In this document: positions 1 to 8,883 of the stretch, piece after piece
Layout of the letters: the number at the start of each line of letters is the position of its first letter
Position numbering within the stretch: the stretch's first letter is position 1
Assembly: GCF_025566885.1 (NCBI RefSeq)
Contig: NZ_JAOQJQ010000004.1
Location: forward strand, 62,001 to 126,000
Origin: Brotonthovivens ammoniilytica
GTDB lineage: Bacteria; Bacillota; Clostridia; Lachnospirales; Lachnospiraceae
Length of the DNA stretch: 64,000 nucleotides
Direction: 5' to 3'
Made by a program: the position numbers and the translations under genes
The notes under the pieces: model-generated
The model's database searches: none
Seen by the model: only the letters and a program-made list of their open reading frames with translations
What the model was told of the DNA's origin: nothing

Positions 1-1214
1 AGTTTTTGGATACACTTCTTTTCTTCCGGTTCTAGAAGGATTTTCAGCATATTCTCTTTGAAAAGACCGATTGCTGTATTTTCATTGGTATGCATGAGAT
101 ATTTATTTCTACTTTTTCTTCCTGCTTCAGCTGCCTCCTCATCTGCACTGTTCCGGATATCCTGAATCATGTTATATACTAAAACCTGTGACCAAAAATC
201 CTGGTATACATACACGGATGCTTTCCCTGTTACGCTCTCAAATTTCATCTTATTTTTTAACGTATGGTATTTCTTTTCAATTTCCCATCTTTGGTAATAT
301 AAATCTGCTAATTCTTCTGCGGCAATTGTATCCGGCAAATTTGTCATCAGTACGAGTTCATTCCCGGAAGGCAACGTTGATTTTAAAATCCTTGCTATCG
401 TTTCTTCTTTTCTTTTCATCTCTTCATACCGTTCTGGATGCTTTTGACGTATTTTTTGTAGACGCGCAGAGGAATGCTTTAAAATGACTTTTTCATCTTC
501 TGACTGCATCTGTTCGCGTTCGGACTTATAATCATTAGATGAAAGACGGATTATATAATGAATCCTTTCCATTTCTAGAAAATCAATGAACTCTATGGAG
601 GGATAACCACGATCAAAGACTGCGAGAACCGGTTGTCTGATTTTCATTTCCCTCAAATGTTTTAAATTCCGCTTTGCCAGTTCAATTTCACTAACAGAAA
701 TATGTTCTATTTCAATGTCCAGGTAAAAATGATTTAAAATATCATACATTCCGCTTACAAGCGCCCGTACCTGTCCAGTTCTAGAATGCTGGTTTCCACT
801 GTTTCCAAAGGTTTCCCTGTTTTCCTTCGAATTCGGCACCTCTGCCTTACTTCCATCAACTGCAGCCAAGAGATATCCTTTCCATAGTTTTGGTTCCTCA
901 GAATGATAAAAATCCATGAGATATCTACGGTTCAGATAGGGAAAAACTTCGGGATTTAAACGTTTTCTCTGTTGTAAATAGCCCTGCACAGATAATGCCA
1001 TAGGCAATTCTCCTTTATCTTTAAAATAATTTCTAAGTTCAAAGGCTGTAGTGAGCCCCTTTTTAGAAAGACAGCATAACAGCATGTCTTTTAGAGGCAT
1101 TTTTCGTTTCCTTGAAAAAGTATTATATCCATCCTTCCTTGCATAATTTACAAGTTCTGGTTCAGATAAGAATTCAGAAAATATTTGAAATCTTTTTTTA
1201 TAAGATTTATCCAT
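1..1214 (-). CDS. IS4-family transposase, C-terminus beyond window
   Basis: The minus strand reads open from an ATG at 1214 to the window edge. The ATG follows an AGGGG ribosome binding site. The protein shows the DDE signature of IS4 transposases: VDGS (first Asp), FDRGY (second Asp), and a YYQRWEIEKKYHTLK block that fits the family pattern Y-(2)-R-(3)-E-(6)-K carrying the catalytic Glu. It would cut and paste its own insertion sequence. No frameshift is seen in the visible 400 or so residues, so the copy may be active. The left end and its terminal inverted repeat lie outside the window, and the right end falls somewhere in 1215-1489. Confidence 0.93.
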   Translation of the reverse strand, partial: MDKSYKKRFQIFSEFLSEPELVNYARKDGYNTFSRKRKMPLKDMLLCCLSKKGLTTAFELRNYFKDKGELPMALSVQGYLQQRKRLNPEVFPYLNRRYLMDFYHSEEPKLWKGYLLAAVDGSKAEVPNSKENRETFGNSGNQHSRTGQVRALVSGMYDILNHFYLDIEIEHISVSEIELAKRNLKHLREMKIRQPVLAVFDRGYPSIEFIDFLEMERIHYIIRLSSNDYKSEREQMQSEDEKVILKHSSARLQKIRQKHPERYEEMKRKEETIARILKSTLPSGNELVLMTNLPDTIAAEELADLYYQRWEIEKKYHTLKNKMKFESVTGKASVYVYQDFWSQVLVYNMIQDIRNSADEEAAEAGRKSRNKYLMHTNENTAIGLFKENMLKILLEPEEKKCIQK

Positions 1215-1489
1215 ATACACCCCTGTCTGTATTCTAACATAAGAAAAGGAACCTGTGGTCAGATTCCTTTTCGCTTTTCTTTAAGCCTTTTCTTTAAGTT
1301 TATGATGTTGCGCATAGCAGGTGGTTTTATTGTATAGGTATACAATAAAACGAAAAGCGCTCACATCAACAATTTTTGTCGACTGCTTTTCGTTTTATTT
1401 TTACGTCTATTATATTTTTATGTCCAACTGCCTATCCTGTCTATTCCTCCATTACCAGTTTCTGTATTTCAAAACCCACCCGCATGTTA
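1215..1489. other. gene-free stretch with inverted repeats flanking the IS4 copy
   Basis: No gene is seen. GAAAAGGAA (1243-1251) pairs with TTCCTTTTC (1264-1272), a hairpin just upstream of the transposase. Further out, AATAAAACGAAAAGC (1344-1358) is repeated inverted at 1385-1399, and TTGTATAGGTATACAA (1330-1345) is near-palindromic. These may include the right terminal repeat of the IS or a terminator for the permease gene that ends at 1490. The exact IS boundary cannot be set without another copy. Confidence 0.5.
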
Positions 1490-2764
1490 CTATACCGGGC
1501 AAAGCAGGTTTGCCAGAGGATTATAAAACAGTACGCTGGTAATCAGCAAAATCACCACATTTGCGATACAGAACAGAATCAGCTGGATAAATACCTTGTT
1601 TTGGTATTCTTTCGTATATTCCGCTTTCAACCCGTTTCCAAGTGCTCCCATAATCAACGCTCCGCCTGTAGACATAGGGGATACTCCAGCCAGCGCTCCG
1701 CCTGCCGCTACTGCGGACATAAGTGCCACCGGATTCACACTTCCCACCTGTGCCGCCAAATCCGCACACATTGGCATCATCGTCGGATACACAACGCTTA
1801 ATGCGGAGCTAACCAGACTTAAGAGACTTGCGGATAATCCAATCAGCGGCGTCGCAGTTGCAGAATTCATCACCTCTGCCAGTGCGTTTGTCATCATATC
1901 AATACCGCCGACAGAATCTACAATACCAAGCAGTGCTCCCACACAAAGCACCATAAGAATTGTATTCCACGGCATTGCCTTGATACACTCTGCATCGTCA
2001 GCTACTCCCAAAAGCAGAAGAACTGCGGCTACACTGAATGCCGCCATGCCAATATTTACACCACAGAAAATAATCAGAACAAGCATTGCCGCAATTCCAA
2101 GCAGAGCGGCAATCTGCTTACCATTAAACTTTTCTTTTACTTTCACCACCGCCATATCTTTCGGAGCTTTCACCTTATAGCCTTTGAAAAGAATGAAAGT
2201 AAAGATACAGACAATAATACTTGTCAATCCTGTATTCAGCATGATTGCCGGATTCGCAAAACCGGAAAACCCACTCTCAGAAACTGCGCTGCTGATAATA
2301 TTTCCCTCCGGGGTCAACGGCGAAAACCGGGCGGAAAGCATACCGGATATCCCAATCATCGCCATCATCAGCGGATTGTAACCGGCCTGTTTTGCTATAG
2401 AAACTGCCAGGGGCGGAATAATCGCCAGAACCGGCACTCCGCCAGGTCCCACTGCAACCAGCACCCAGCCGGTTAAAGCAATCAATATAGGAAGCAGCCA
2501 GATACGGCTTCCTGCCAGAGAAACCAGTTTTCTGGCAAGGAGGTCCAGAGCCCCGGTATTCGTAACAACAGAGAACAACAATGTTACACCTGCCAGCGTG
2601 GTAAACAAGGATACACTGACACCACTAATCAAATCCGTATCTGTAAGCCCGAAAATACGGATTGCAATCACACCCACCAGAACAGCAATAATACCGATAT
2701 TATTTTTTCTAAGAAAAGCAAGAATGATTGCCGAAAAAAATAAAATAATAGACAATATTTCCAT
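1490..2764 (-). CDS. SLC13/MatC-like dicarboxylate permease
   Basis: A roughly 424-residue polytopic membrane protein with about ten to twelve hydrophobic segments. Its glycine/proline-rich re-entrant stretches (VAVGPGGVPVLAIIPPLA, RFSPLTPEGNI) resemble the MatC/SLC13 and ion-transporter superfamily of carboxylate carriers. The ATG at 2764 is chosen because GAGAGGGA lies five bases upstream. An in-frame ATG at 2788 touches the stop of the lyase gene and has no such site. It is the last gene of the CoA-transferase/lyase operon. A natural inference is that it imports the organic acid those enzymes use, but the substrate is not visible in the sequence. Confidence 0.85.
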   Translation of the reverse strand: MEILSIILFFSAIILAFLRKNNIGIIAVLVGVIAIRIFGLTDTDLISGVSVSLFTTLAGVTLLFSVVTNTGALDLLARKLVSLAGSRIWLLPILIALTGWVLVAVGPGGVPVLAIIPPLAVSIAKQAGYNPLMMAMIGISGMLSARFSPLTPEGNIISSAVSESGFSGFANPAIMLNTGLTSIIVCIFTFILFKGYKVKAPKDMAVVKVKEKFNGKQIAALLGIAAMLVLIIFCGVNIGMAAFSVAAVLLLLGVADDAECIKAMPWNTILMVLCVGALLGIVDSVGGIDMMTNALAEVMNSATATPLIGLSASLLSLVSSALSVVYPTMMPMCADLAAQVGSVNPVALMSAVAAGGALAGVSPMSTGGALIMGALGNGLKAEYTKEYQNKVFIQLILFCIANVVILLITSVLFYNPLANLLCPV

Positions 2765-2788
2765 AAATTCCCTCTCTTTCCCAAACAT

Positions 2789-3691
2789 TTAATGTCTGCA
2801 CAGTGAAGTCATACTAGATGAAATGCCAACGTCTATCTCCTGTCCCATTTCCCCCGCAGTTTCTACCACAGCATCTAGATCATATCCTGTCTCAATCCCC
2901 ATTGACTGGAACATATTCAATAAATCTTCTGTCCCAACATTTCCTTTTGCCCCTGGAACAAAGGGGCATCCTCCCAGGGCTCCCAGGGAAGCGTCAAATT
3001 TTGTAATACCTTCCTCCAGCGCTGCAAAAGCATTTGCCAGCCCCATTCCCCGCGTATCATGCAAATGAATAGAAACATTTTTAAAATCAATTTCACCTTT
3101 CAGCGCCTGCAAAACTTCTCTCGTATGATACGGGTTGGCTATGCCCGCAGTATCTGCCAGGCCAATCTCTGTTACACCCACGCTCAGCGCTTCACGGATC
3201 AACTTTATCACACGCTCCACTGGTATGTCATCTCCAAACGGAGAGCCAAACACACAGGGCATTGCCAGCATCATTTTTATATCGCCTGCCGCAGATGCCA
3301 GATTTTTAAAATCCTCCAAAGATGCTTTTATCGTCCGTCTGGAATTGCGGAGGTTGTGTTCCTCGCTGGCTGACAAAACAAAACATACCTTCTCCACACC
3401 GCAGGCTCTGGCATTTTCCACCCCTTTCCCATTCAGTGTCAGCGCCATAATTTCCGTACCATGCTCCGCCGCATAGTCCCGGATCCCCTCATATACTTCC
3501 GCAGCGTCCCTCATCTGCGGTACTGCTTTAGGACTGACAAAAGATGCTGCTTCTATGTTTCGTGCTCCATAATCAATCATTCTTTTTATGTATTTTATTT
3601 TGATTTCTGTGGGAATAAAAACCGGATGATTCTGCCATCCATCCCTTGGACAAACCTCACTGACGATCACTCTTTCTGGTAACTTTACCAT
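2789..3691 (-). CDS. HMG-CoA lyase-like enzyme (HMGL/DRE-TIM family)
   Basis: A 300-residue TIM-barrel aldolase of the hydroxymethylglutaryl-CoA lyase branch. Visible motifs are the N-terminal CPRDGWQ (residues 14-20, catalytic Arg and Asp), GLADTAG (177-183), the metal-binding HLHD (209-212) and the flexible catalytic loop GGCPFVPGAKGNVGTED with Cys242. HMG-CoA lyase cleaves 3-hydroxy-3-methylglutaryl-CoA to acetyl-CoA and acetoacetate with a divalent metal. Related enzymes act on other 3-hydroxy-3-methylacyl-CoA esters, so the true substrate is open. It sits between the CoA-transferase (44 bp upstream) and the permease, which suggests import, CoA activation and retro-Claisen cleavage of a branched dicarboxylate. 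Confidence 0.88.
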   Translation of the reverse strand: MVKLPERVIVSEVCPRDGWQNHPVFIPTEIKIKYIKRMIDYGARNIEAASFVSPKAVPQMRDAAEVYEGIRDYAAEHGTEIMALTLNGKGVENARACGVEKVCFVLSASEEHNLRNSRRTIKASLEDFKNLASAAGDIKMMLAMPCVFGSPFGDDIPVERVIKLIREALSVGVTEIGLADTAGIANPYHTREVLQALKGEIDFKNVSIHLHDTRGMGLANAFAALEEGITKFDASLGALGGCPFVPGAKGNVGTEDLLNMFQSMGIETGYDLDAVVETAGEMGQEIDVGISSSMTSLCRH

Positions 3692-3735
3692 AATTTCCTC
3701 CTTAACAATTCCTAATTCAGCACTCCTTTTCTCTG

Positions 3736-4941
3736 CTAATTCAGCGCTCCTTTTTTTCTGTACGCATCCAGCGTCTCTTTTGCAAACCCCAGAGCTTTAA
3801 AAATTTCGTCGTTATTTTCTCCCAAATCCGGCGCTGTTTTATAGTATTGAACCGGATAGGCGCTCATTTTAATAGGATTTCCAATGACAGTCAGTTCACC
3901 GGCATCCGGATGCTTAAGTTTCACCAGCATCTCTCTGGTTTCCGTAATATTTTTGTCATTACAGATCTGCTCACAGTTATAAATGGGACCTGCAGGCACT
4001 CCGGCAGAGTCAATAATATCAATACATTCCCTGCTGGTTTTATCAGCCGCCCATGCTTCAATAATACTTTTTAGTGAATCGGCATTTATCTGTCTTGAAG
4101 GCGTATCGCAGTAAAGGGGATTCTCCGGCAGTTTCGGCATACCGATAGCCTGGCTGAACTTTTTAAAATGTGCATCTGTACCGCTGGCAATCACAAAATA
4201 ACCATCTTTTGCCCGGAAGGAATCATACGGTGCGGAAGTAATATATTTATTCCCTGTCATAACCGGATTTCTGCCGGTATAAATATACTGCATCAATTTT
4301 GCCTCCATACAGGAAACCACACTGTCTACCAGCGCAATATCTATGTATTGCCCTTCTCCGCCCTCCTTTCTCTTTAACAGAGATGCAAGAATGCCAATAC
4401 ATGCATTCATCCCAGAATACAGATCACCGATTGCCTGTCCAGCTCTTGTGGGCTCCATTCCCGGCCAGCCGGTAATACTCATGGAGCCGCCCATTGCCTG
4501 GGCAATCAGATCATACCCCGGTTTTCTGTTGTGGATACCAGTCTGCCCATAACCGGAGATGGACGCATACACCAGCCCCGGATTTAGCTTGTGGCAATGC
4601 GCCCAGCCAAATCCCAGCTTTTCCATCACGCCGGGCCGATTATTTTCCACAAGCACATCTGCCGATTTTACCAGTTCAGAAAACAGCTCTTTTCCCTCTG
4701 CCGTCTTTAAATTCAACGCCACGCCGCGTTTATTGCGGTTCAGATTCTGGAAATACATACTCCTGCCGGTTGTTTTTTCCTTTGGATTGGCGTTTCTCAC
4801 AAAATTGCCCCCGCTGCTTAAATTTTCTACCTTGATTACATCCGCTCCCATATCTGCCATGTACATTCCACAGTAAGGGCCTGCAAGGAAATCTGTAAAA
4901 TCCAGCACACGTACACCTTCTAATAATCTTTCTGACATCAT
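3736..4941 (-). CDS. CaiB/BaiF family (type III) CoA-transferase
   Basis: A 401-residue class III CoA-transferase. The N-terminus (RVLDFTDFLAGPYCGMYMADMG) and the middle GDLYSGM, whose Asp173 corresponds to the catalytic aspartate of formyl-CoA transferase, are typical. These enzymes move CoA between carboxylic acids through an aspartyl-CoA anhydride. The ATG at 4941 is preceded by AAGGAG. It is the first gene of the operon and lies just downstream of a sigma-54 type promoter. By position it should activate the acid that the adjacent lyase then splits, but donor and acceptor are unknown. Confidence 0.9.
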   Translation of the reverse strand: MMSERLLEGVRVLDFTDFLAGPYCGMYMADMGADVIKVENLSSGGNFVRNANPKEKTTGRSMYFQNLNRNKRGVALNLKTAEGKELFSELVKSADVLVENNRPGVMEKLGFGWAHCHKLNPGLVYASISGYGQTGIHNRKPGYDLIAQAMGGSMSITGWPGMEPTRAGQAIGDLYSGMNACIGILASLLKRKEGGEGQYIDIALVDSVVSCMEAKLMQYIYTGRNPVMTGNKYITSAPYDSFRAKDGYFVIASGTDAHFKKFSQAIGMPKLPENPLYCDTPSRQINADSLKSIIEAWAADKTSRECIDIIDSAGVPAGPIYNCEQICNDKNITETREMLVKLKHPDAGELTVIGNPIKMSAYPVQYYKTAPDLGENNDEIFKALGFAKETLDAYRKKGALN

Positions 4942-4986
4942 TTAAGGTCTCCTTTTCATCTGTTTTTTATATCTGACCAGATAAAT

Positions 4987-5002
4987 TGCAAGCGTCATGC
5001 CA
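4987..5002 (-). promoter_or_regulatory. sigma-54 (-24/-12) promoter of the CoA-transferase operon
   Basis: On the minus strand the bases read TGGCAT-GACGC-TTGCA. This matches the sigma-54 consensus TGGCAC-N5-TTGCW with the invariant GG and GC elements at the right spacing. It lies about 50 bp before the CoA-transferase ATG, and the gene just upstream encodes a sigma-54 activator. A weak inverted repeat ATTGC-N12-GCAAT at 5055-5076 could be an activator site. Confidence 0.82.
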
Positions 5003-5137
5003 GTCTTTGTATGAAAATAAATTTCCAGGAATCAACATTAGATTTTTTATGAATATTGCACATTTTTTACGGCAATCATCCTCCGTTTCAAACTTATTTT
5101 TGTTTGAATTTACTTGCACCAAAAAAAGACAAAGAAA

Positions 5138-5180
5138 AAACCGAAGCCGGCACCTCCTGGGAGTATGTCAACTTCGGTTT
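5138..5180 (-). terminator. intrinsic terminator of the sigma-54 activator gene
   Basis: On the minus strand AAACCGAAG pairs with CTTCGGTTT and is followed by a T-rich run. It lies just past the activator stop codon (5213) and before the sigma-54 promoter, so it isolates the activator transcript from the operon. Confidence 0.8.
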
Positions 5181-5212
5181 ACATATCTTTACATTTTCTT
5201 TTATAAATTATT

Positions 5213-7117
5213 TCAATCAAAACTCAAATGATTATCTCTTTTTATTTTTTCCAGTCTCTTATACAATCCCTGCCTGCTAATGCCAAGCATCCGGGCAATC
5301 TCGGTTTTGGAAAAATTTTTCTCCATCAAAGAACCAAGCACCAGTTCCTCCACTACATGATTCAAAGCTCCCATATCAATTTTCAGGTCATCTGTCACTA
5401 AAGCCCCCGTGCTGCTCTCATTTTTTAAAATATCCCCCATAGAGTTATCGCCATGGAATGCGTGATAACGCAGCGCCGTATTTTTCACCTCGCGCACATT
5501 TCCCGCCCAGTCATGCCGTTTCAGCAATTCCTCAAACTCCGGATCCTGCGGCAGTTCCTCCTCCGGCTTTTTTTCGTACTCTGCCAGATACCGGCGGAAA
5601 AGCCGTATTACATCTCCTTTTCGTTCCTTCAACGGCGGAATATGGATTTCAAACGTATTCAGACGATAGAAAAGATCCTTCCGGAACGTCCCGTCTGCAA
5701 TACTTTTGTGCAAAGACTGATTGGAAGCTGCAATGATACGGATATCCAGAGGAATCATATAGTCAGAGCCCACACGCATAACCTCTTTTTGCTCCAGCAC
5801 CCGCAGAATCTTTCCCTGCAGCTCCATAGGCATGCTGTTAATCTCATCCAAAAAGATAGTGCCCTCATGGGCCAGCTCAAACAGACCTGCTTTTCCCTCT
5901 CTGCGGGCACCTGTAAACGCGCCTCCCTCATACCCAAACAGCTCGCTCTCCAACAGGGAAGCCGTCAGCGCCGCACAGTTCACCGCCACAAAAGGTCCGT
6001 TTCTGCGGCTGCTGGCATTGTGTATACTCTGAGCGAATAATTCCTTCCCAGTACCATTTTCACCGTGAATCAGAACGCTTCCCTCAAAACCCGCAATACT
6101 TTTGGCCCGGGCAATCAGCTTTTTCATATTTTTGTCAGATGTAATAATATCCTTAAAATAGTAGTTGGCTGTCAATCCCTTTTTTGCCAGCTTCCGGCGA
6201 ACACTGCGTTCAGCGTCCTGTATATGCGTAACATCCTCCAGCGTTACAATATAACGCTCCTCTGCTCGGTAATAAAGAAAGGGTGAGACAATTACATTCA
6301 GCGTCCGCCCCCCAAAAGAACACAGCATTTCCACGGGATGGTTTTCACACACCTTCCTCTCCCGGCGTCTTGGCATATCTGGAACAACCTCCTCAATCAG
6401 CCGCCGGTACATTTCATCACAGGCCAGTCCAAGAAGCTGCTCCGCCCTGCCGTTTACCTCACAGATCCGGTTATCCGAATCAAAAATAATAATACCCTGC
6501 TTTACGTTGGACAAAATACTCTCCATCAGATTTATTCTCTGAACTTCCTGTCTGGTCTGCTTAAGAAAATTCTTTGCTCTCTCTACCGTCTCTGTCAGCG
6601 TAGCGTTTCGAAAAAGGAGCGGATAGATATGAAGATCTGTACGCGACGTCTGGTATTCCGCAATAGCACTGGTAATCACCACTGCATTCTGATCCGGAAT
6701 ATGATCTAAAAACACTCCCATTTCACTTTTTGTCTCATAACGGTATACTTCCACCGGGATCTTTAACAGGGACAGCGTTTTCTCCAGATCTGCCGCTATC
6801 CGCCTGTGAAGCACAGCATAAATTCGGTCTATATTATACTTTGCCGCGGATTTAATTGTCAGCAAAATATCAGATGTCTGAATACGCACTTCCATCACAG
6901 TAATGGAATCCGCCACCTCCAGCAGCTCCTGAAATGTACCTCCGCGGGCAAGGATGATTTCATACCCTTCCGCACAAAGCCTGCGATACTCGGACATAAT
7001 ATGTGACAGATTGATTGTCTGGGGAGTAACCGTACCATTTGCAGCATCCTCTCCCAGTATCTCTCTGGCATATGCAGCCATTTTTTCTGATGCTACAATA
7101 TATGCTATTTTATACAT
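5213..7117 (-). CDS. sigma-54-dependent activator, PrpR-N / PAS / AAA+ / Fis-HTH
   Basis: An enhancer-binding protein of about 634 residues. The N-terminal 190 residues resemble the PrpR_N ligand-sensing domain, followed by a PAS-like domain (from about 205) and the AAA+ domain. The Walker A motif is GENGTGKE, the sigma-54 contact loop is GAFTGA, and the Walker B region ends FLDEI. A Fis-type helix-turn-helix (KTEIARMLGISRQGLYKRL) closes the protein. The ATG at 7117 has GGGAGG about 11 bases upstream; ATGs at 7138/7135 lack any site. PrpR_N proteins often sense CoA-pathway organic acids, which fits the CoA-transferase/lyase operon it precedes. Confidence 0.9.
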   Translation of the reverse strand: MYKIAYIVASEKMAAYAREILGEDAANGTVTPQTINLSHIMSEYRRLCAEGYEIILARGGTFQELLEVADSITVMEVRIQTSDILLTIKSAAKYNIDRIYAVLHRRIAADLEKTLSLLKIPVEVYRYETKSEMGVFLDHIPDQNAVVITSAIAEYQTSRTDLHIYPLLFRNATLTETVERAKNFLKQTRQEVQRINLMESILSNVKQGIIIFDSDNRICEVNGRAEQLLGLACDEMYRRLIEEVVPDMPRRRERKVCENHPVEMLCSFGGRTLNVIVSPFLYYRAEERYIVTLEDVTHIQDAERSVRRKLAKKGLTANYYFKDIITSDKNMKKLIARAKSIAGFEGSVLIHGENGTGKELFAQSIHNASSRRNGPFVAVNCAALTASLLESELFGYEGGAFTGARREGKAGLFELAHEGTIFLDEINSMPMELQGKILRVLEQKEVMRVGSDYMIPLDIRIIAASNQSLHKSIADGTFRKDLFYRLNTFEIHIPPLKERKGDVIRLFRRYLAEYEKKPEEELPQDPEFEELLKRHDWAGNVREVKNTALRYHAFHGDNSMGDILKNESSTGALVTDDLKIDMGALNHVVEELVLGSLMEKNFSKTEIARMLGISRQGLYKRLEKIKRDNHLSFD

Positions 7118-7243
7118 TTCCTCTGTCCCTCCCATCATACTTTATAAACAGCTGAAATAAAGTTACTCTTCCCAGATTCCTGATATACTATTTAGATTCT
7201 ACAGTACAAAACACAGCACCAAAAAAATACAGGTTTCCGCTAT

Positions 7244-8149
7244 TTATCCCGCCAGATATTCCCGTATCTTTTCCAGCTGCCCAACCGTATCATTATATCC
7301 CTGATGGTACAAAGCCCCCAGCTTCTCCATATCCCTTTCAAGCCTCGAAACCGTTACAGGACTGGAAGGTGAAATAACATAGATTCTTCCTTCTGCCCGA
7401 AGCTTCTGAATGCGTTCACACAATTCATTGTATCTGGAGGCTGAAGAAAACAGGGCCTTCAGTAATTCAGGATATTTCCGGTACAACAGTTTTTTTAATT
7501 TGTCAAAACTTCCTGTTTTTACATTTTTTCGATATAAATCATCTCTTGTCTTCACAACAATAATTTTCTCATACCCTTCTCCAATAGCAAAGTCCAAAGG
7601 AATTGCCACCGAGCAGCCTCCGTCCAGACAGGGGATCCCGTCTGCCTCTACCATTTTAGATATTACGGGCATACTGGCAGACGCCTGAATCGCTGCAAAA
7701 ATATCCCCACACTTTCCATTTTCAAAGTAGACGGGTTTTCCTGTCCGACAGTCCGTTGCAACTGCTATAAATCTTCTCCCGGGATCCATAAACTTTTCTT
7801 TATTCAGTGGTTCCCCATTTCTCTCATCGTCAAATACAATATCAAATCCAAATAGCCCGTGATTTCGTCGAAACGCCGGAAGGCCCACATAATCCGGATC
7901 ATGACGATGTCCCAGATTAAATCTGCTTGCCCGTCCTATCTGACCGGATATGTAATTATATCCATTTAAGGCCCCTGCCGATACCCCTGCCACGCACTCA
8001 AGCTGAATCCCATGAACCATAAGTGCATCCAGCACGCCACCGGTATAAAGCCCTCGAAAAGCTCCGCCCTCCAGCACCAGGCATCCTTTTATAATATCAC
8101 CCTCTGCCTGCCCAAACGGCAGTTCGTCAATCCCGGAATATTTTTTCAT
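7244..8149 (-). CDS. patatin-like phospholipase / acyl hydrolase
   Basis: A 301-residue patatin-family serine hydrolase. The oxyanion hole GGAFRGLYTGG is at residues 28-38, the nucleophile elbow GVSAG has Ser57, and the catalytic dyad Asp is D176 in LDGG. There is no signal peptide or membrane segment, as in the cytoplasmic RssA/YchK-type proteins of bacteria. The family hydrolyses acyl esters of lipids, but the physiological substrate is unknown. The ATG at 8149 has GGAAGGA upstream. It is transcribed alone. Confidence 0.9.
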   Translation of the reverse strand: MKKYSGIDELPFGQAEGDIIKGCLVLEGGAFRGLYTGGVLDALMVHGIQLECVAGVSAGALNGYNYISGQIGRASRFNLGHRHDPDYVGLPAFRRNHGLFGFDIVFDDERNGEPLNKEKFMDPGRRFIAVATDCRTGKPVYFENGKCGDIFAAIQASASMPVISKMVEADGIPCLDGGCSVAIPLDFAIGEGYEKIIVVKTRDDLYRKNVKTGSFDKLKKLLYRKYPELLKALFSSASRYNELCERIQKLRAEGRIYVISPSSPVTVSRLERDMEKLGALYHQGYNDTVGQLEKIREYLAG

Positions 8150-8306
8150 AGATTCTTCCTTTCCAAATCCTCACTGACCTTTTCCGTTATTATAGTAGAA
8201 ATAATGTTCTGTTTTCAATACCTTCTATAATTATTTAAATACAATATCCAAATAATAGCATCCTTATTTTTGTAACTTTTGATGGATTTTATTATATGCT
8301 CTATGG

Positions 8307-8312
8307 TATAAT
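8307..8312 (+). promoter_or_regulatory. -10 box of the small lipoprotein gene
   Basis: TATAAT lies 36 bp before the lipoprotein ATG. A clear -35 at 17 bp spacing is not seen (closest TGGATT at 8283), so the call rests on the -10 alone. Confidence 0.5.
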
Positions 8313-8347
8313 ATATAAATCTTATACATAATATGGAGGAAATTAAG

Positions 8348-8809
8348 ATGAAAAAGATTTTAGCAATTGTACTGGTATCTGCTATGGCCCTTTCTTTGGC
8401 GGCCTGCGGCAGCAGCAAGGATGACACAAAGACACCTGCCGGCCAGGAAACTCAGCAGACTCAGCAGGATGACAAAAAGGATACTCCTACTGAGGAAAAG
8501 AAAGAAGATACTGGCGTTGATGTTGCCAATTACTCTTCCTGGAAAAAGGCAGACTGGGACAAAGCAAGCGATGATCAGAAATTTGAAGTTTCTGAAAAAG
8601 TTGTAATTGAAATTGGTGAAGAAATGATGGAAGGTTATGCGGAAATTTACGAAAAAGCCAAAGATTCTTCTGAAAAGGAAAAACTGGAAGCAGAAATCAA
8701 AAACATGCAGTCTACAATTGACACCTTCTTTGACACAGATGCAAATGCAACACTTGGCGAACTGGTTGAAGCAAGCAAAACACTTATGGACAGCAGCACT
8801 ACAAAGTAA
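8348..8809 (+). CDS. small secreted lipoprotein, function unknown
   Basis: A 153-residue protein with a signal peptide (MKKILAIVLVSAMALSLAAC) ending in the lipobox LAAC, so it should be anchored to the outer face of the membrane. A linker rich in Gln, Thr, Lys, Asp and Glu follows, and then an acidic, probably helical domain with no cysteine. The ATG at 8348 is preferred over an in-frame ATG at 8333 because GGAGGA spans the latter and is well spaced for the former. It has its own promoter and terminator. No family is recognised. Confidence 0.85.
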   Translation: MKKILAIVLVSAMALSLAACGSSKDDTKTPAGQETQQTQQDDKKDTPTEEKKEDTGVDVANYSSWKKADWDKASDDQKFEVSEKVVIEIGEEMMEGYAEIYEKAKDSSEKEKLEAEIKNMQSTIDTFFDTDANATLGELVEASKTLMDSSTTK

Positions 8810-8842
8810 TTTAGGCTATTCAAACTAAATAAAAGAATTTTT

Positions 8843-8876
8843 AAAGGGTGAAATCAATTGTGATTTCACCCTTTTT
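8843..8876 (+). terminator. intrinsic terminator after the lipoprotein gene
   Basis: A 14-bp stem, AAAGGGTGAAATCA against TGATTTCACCCTTT, with a four-base loop and a following T run. It lies between convergent lipoprotein and secA genes and could act on both. Confidence 0.85.
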
Positions 8877-8883
8877 ATCTTAC

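Noticed and set aside
1596..2180. 194-residue plus-strand frame opposite the permease gene
   Set aside because: It is the antisense shadow of a membrane-protein gene, with no start signal.
8816..8828. Third copy of the guaA-end sequence TATTCAAACT as an att site
   Set aside because: It lacks the last base, has no mobile genes around it and is plausible by chance. It lowers confidence in the att proposal at 56.7/61.4 kb.
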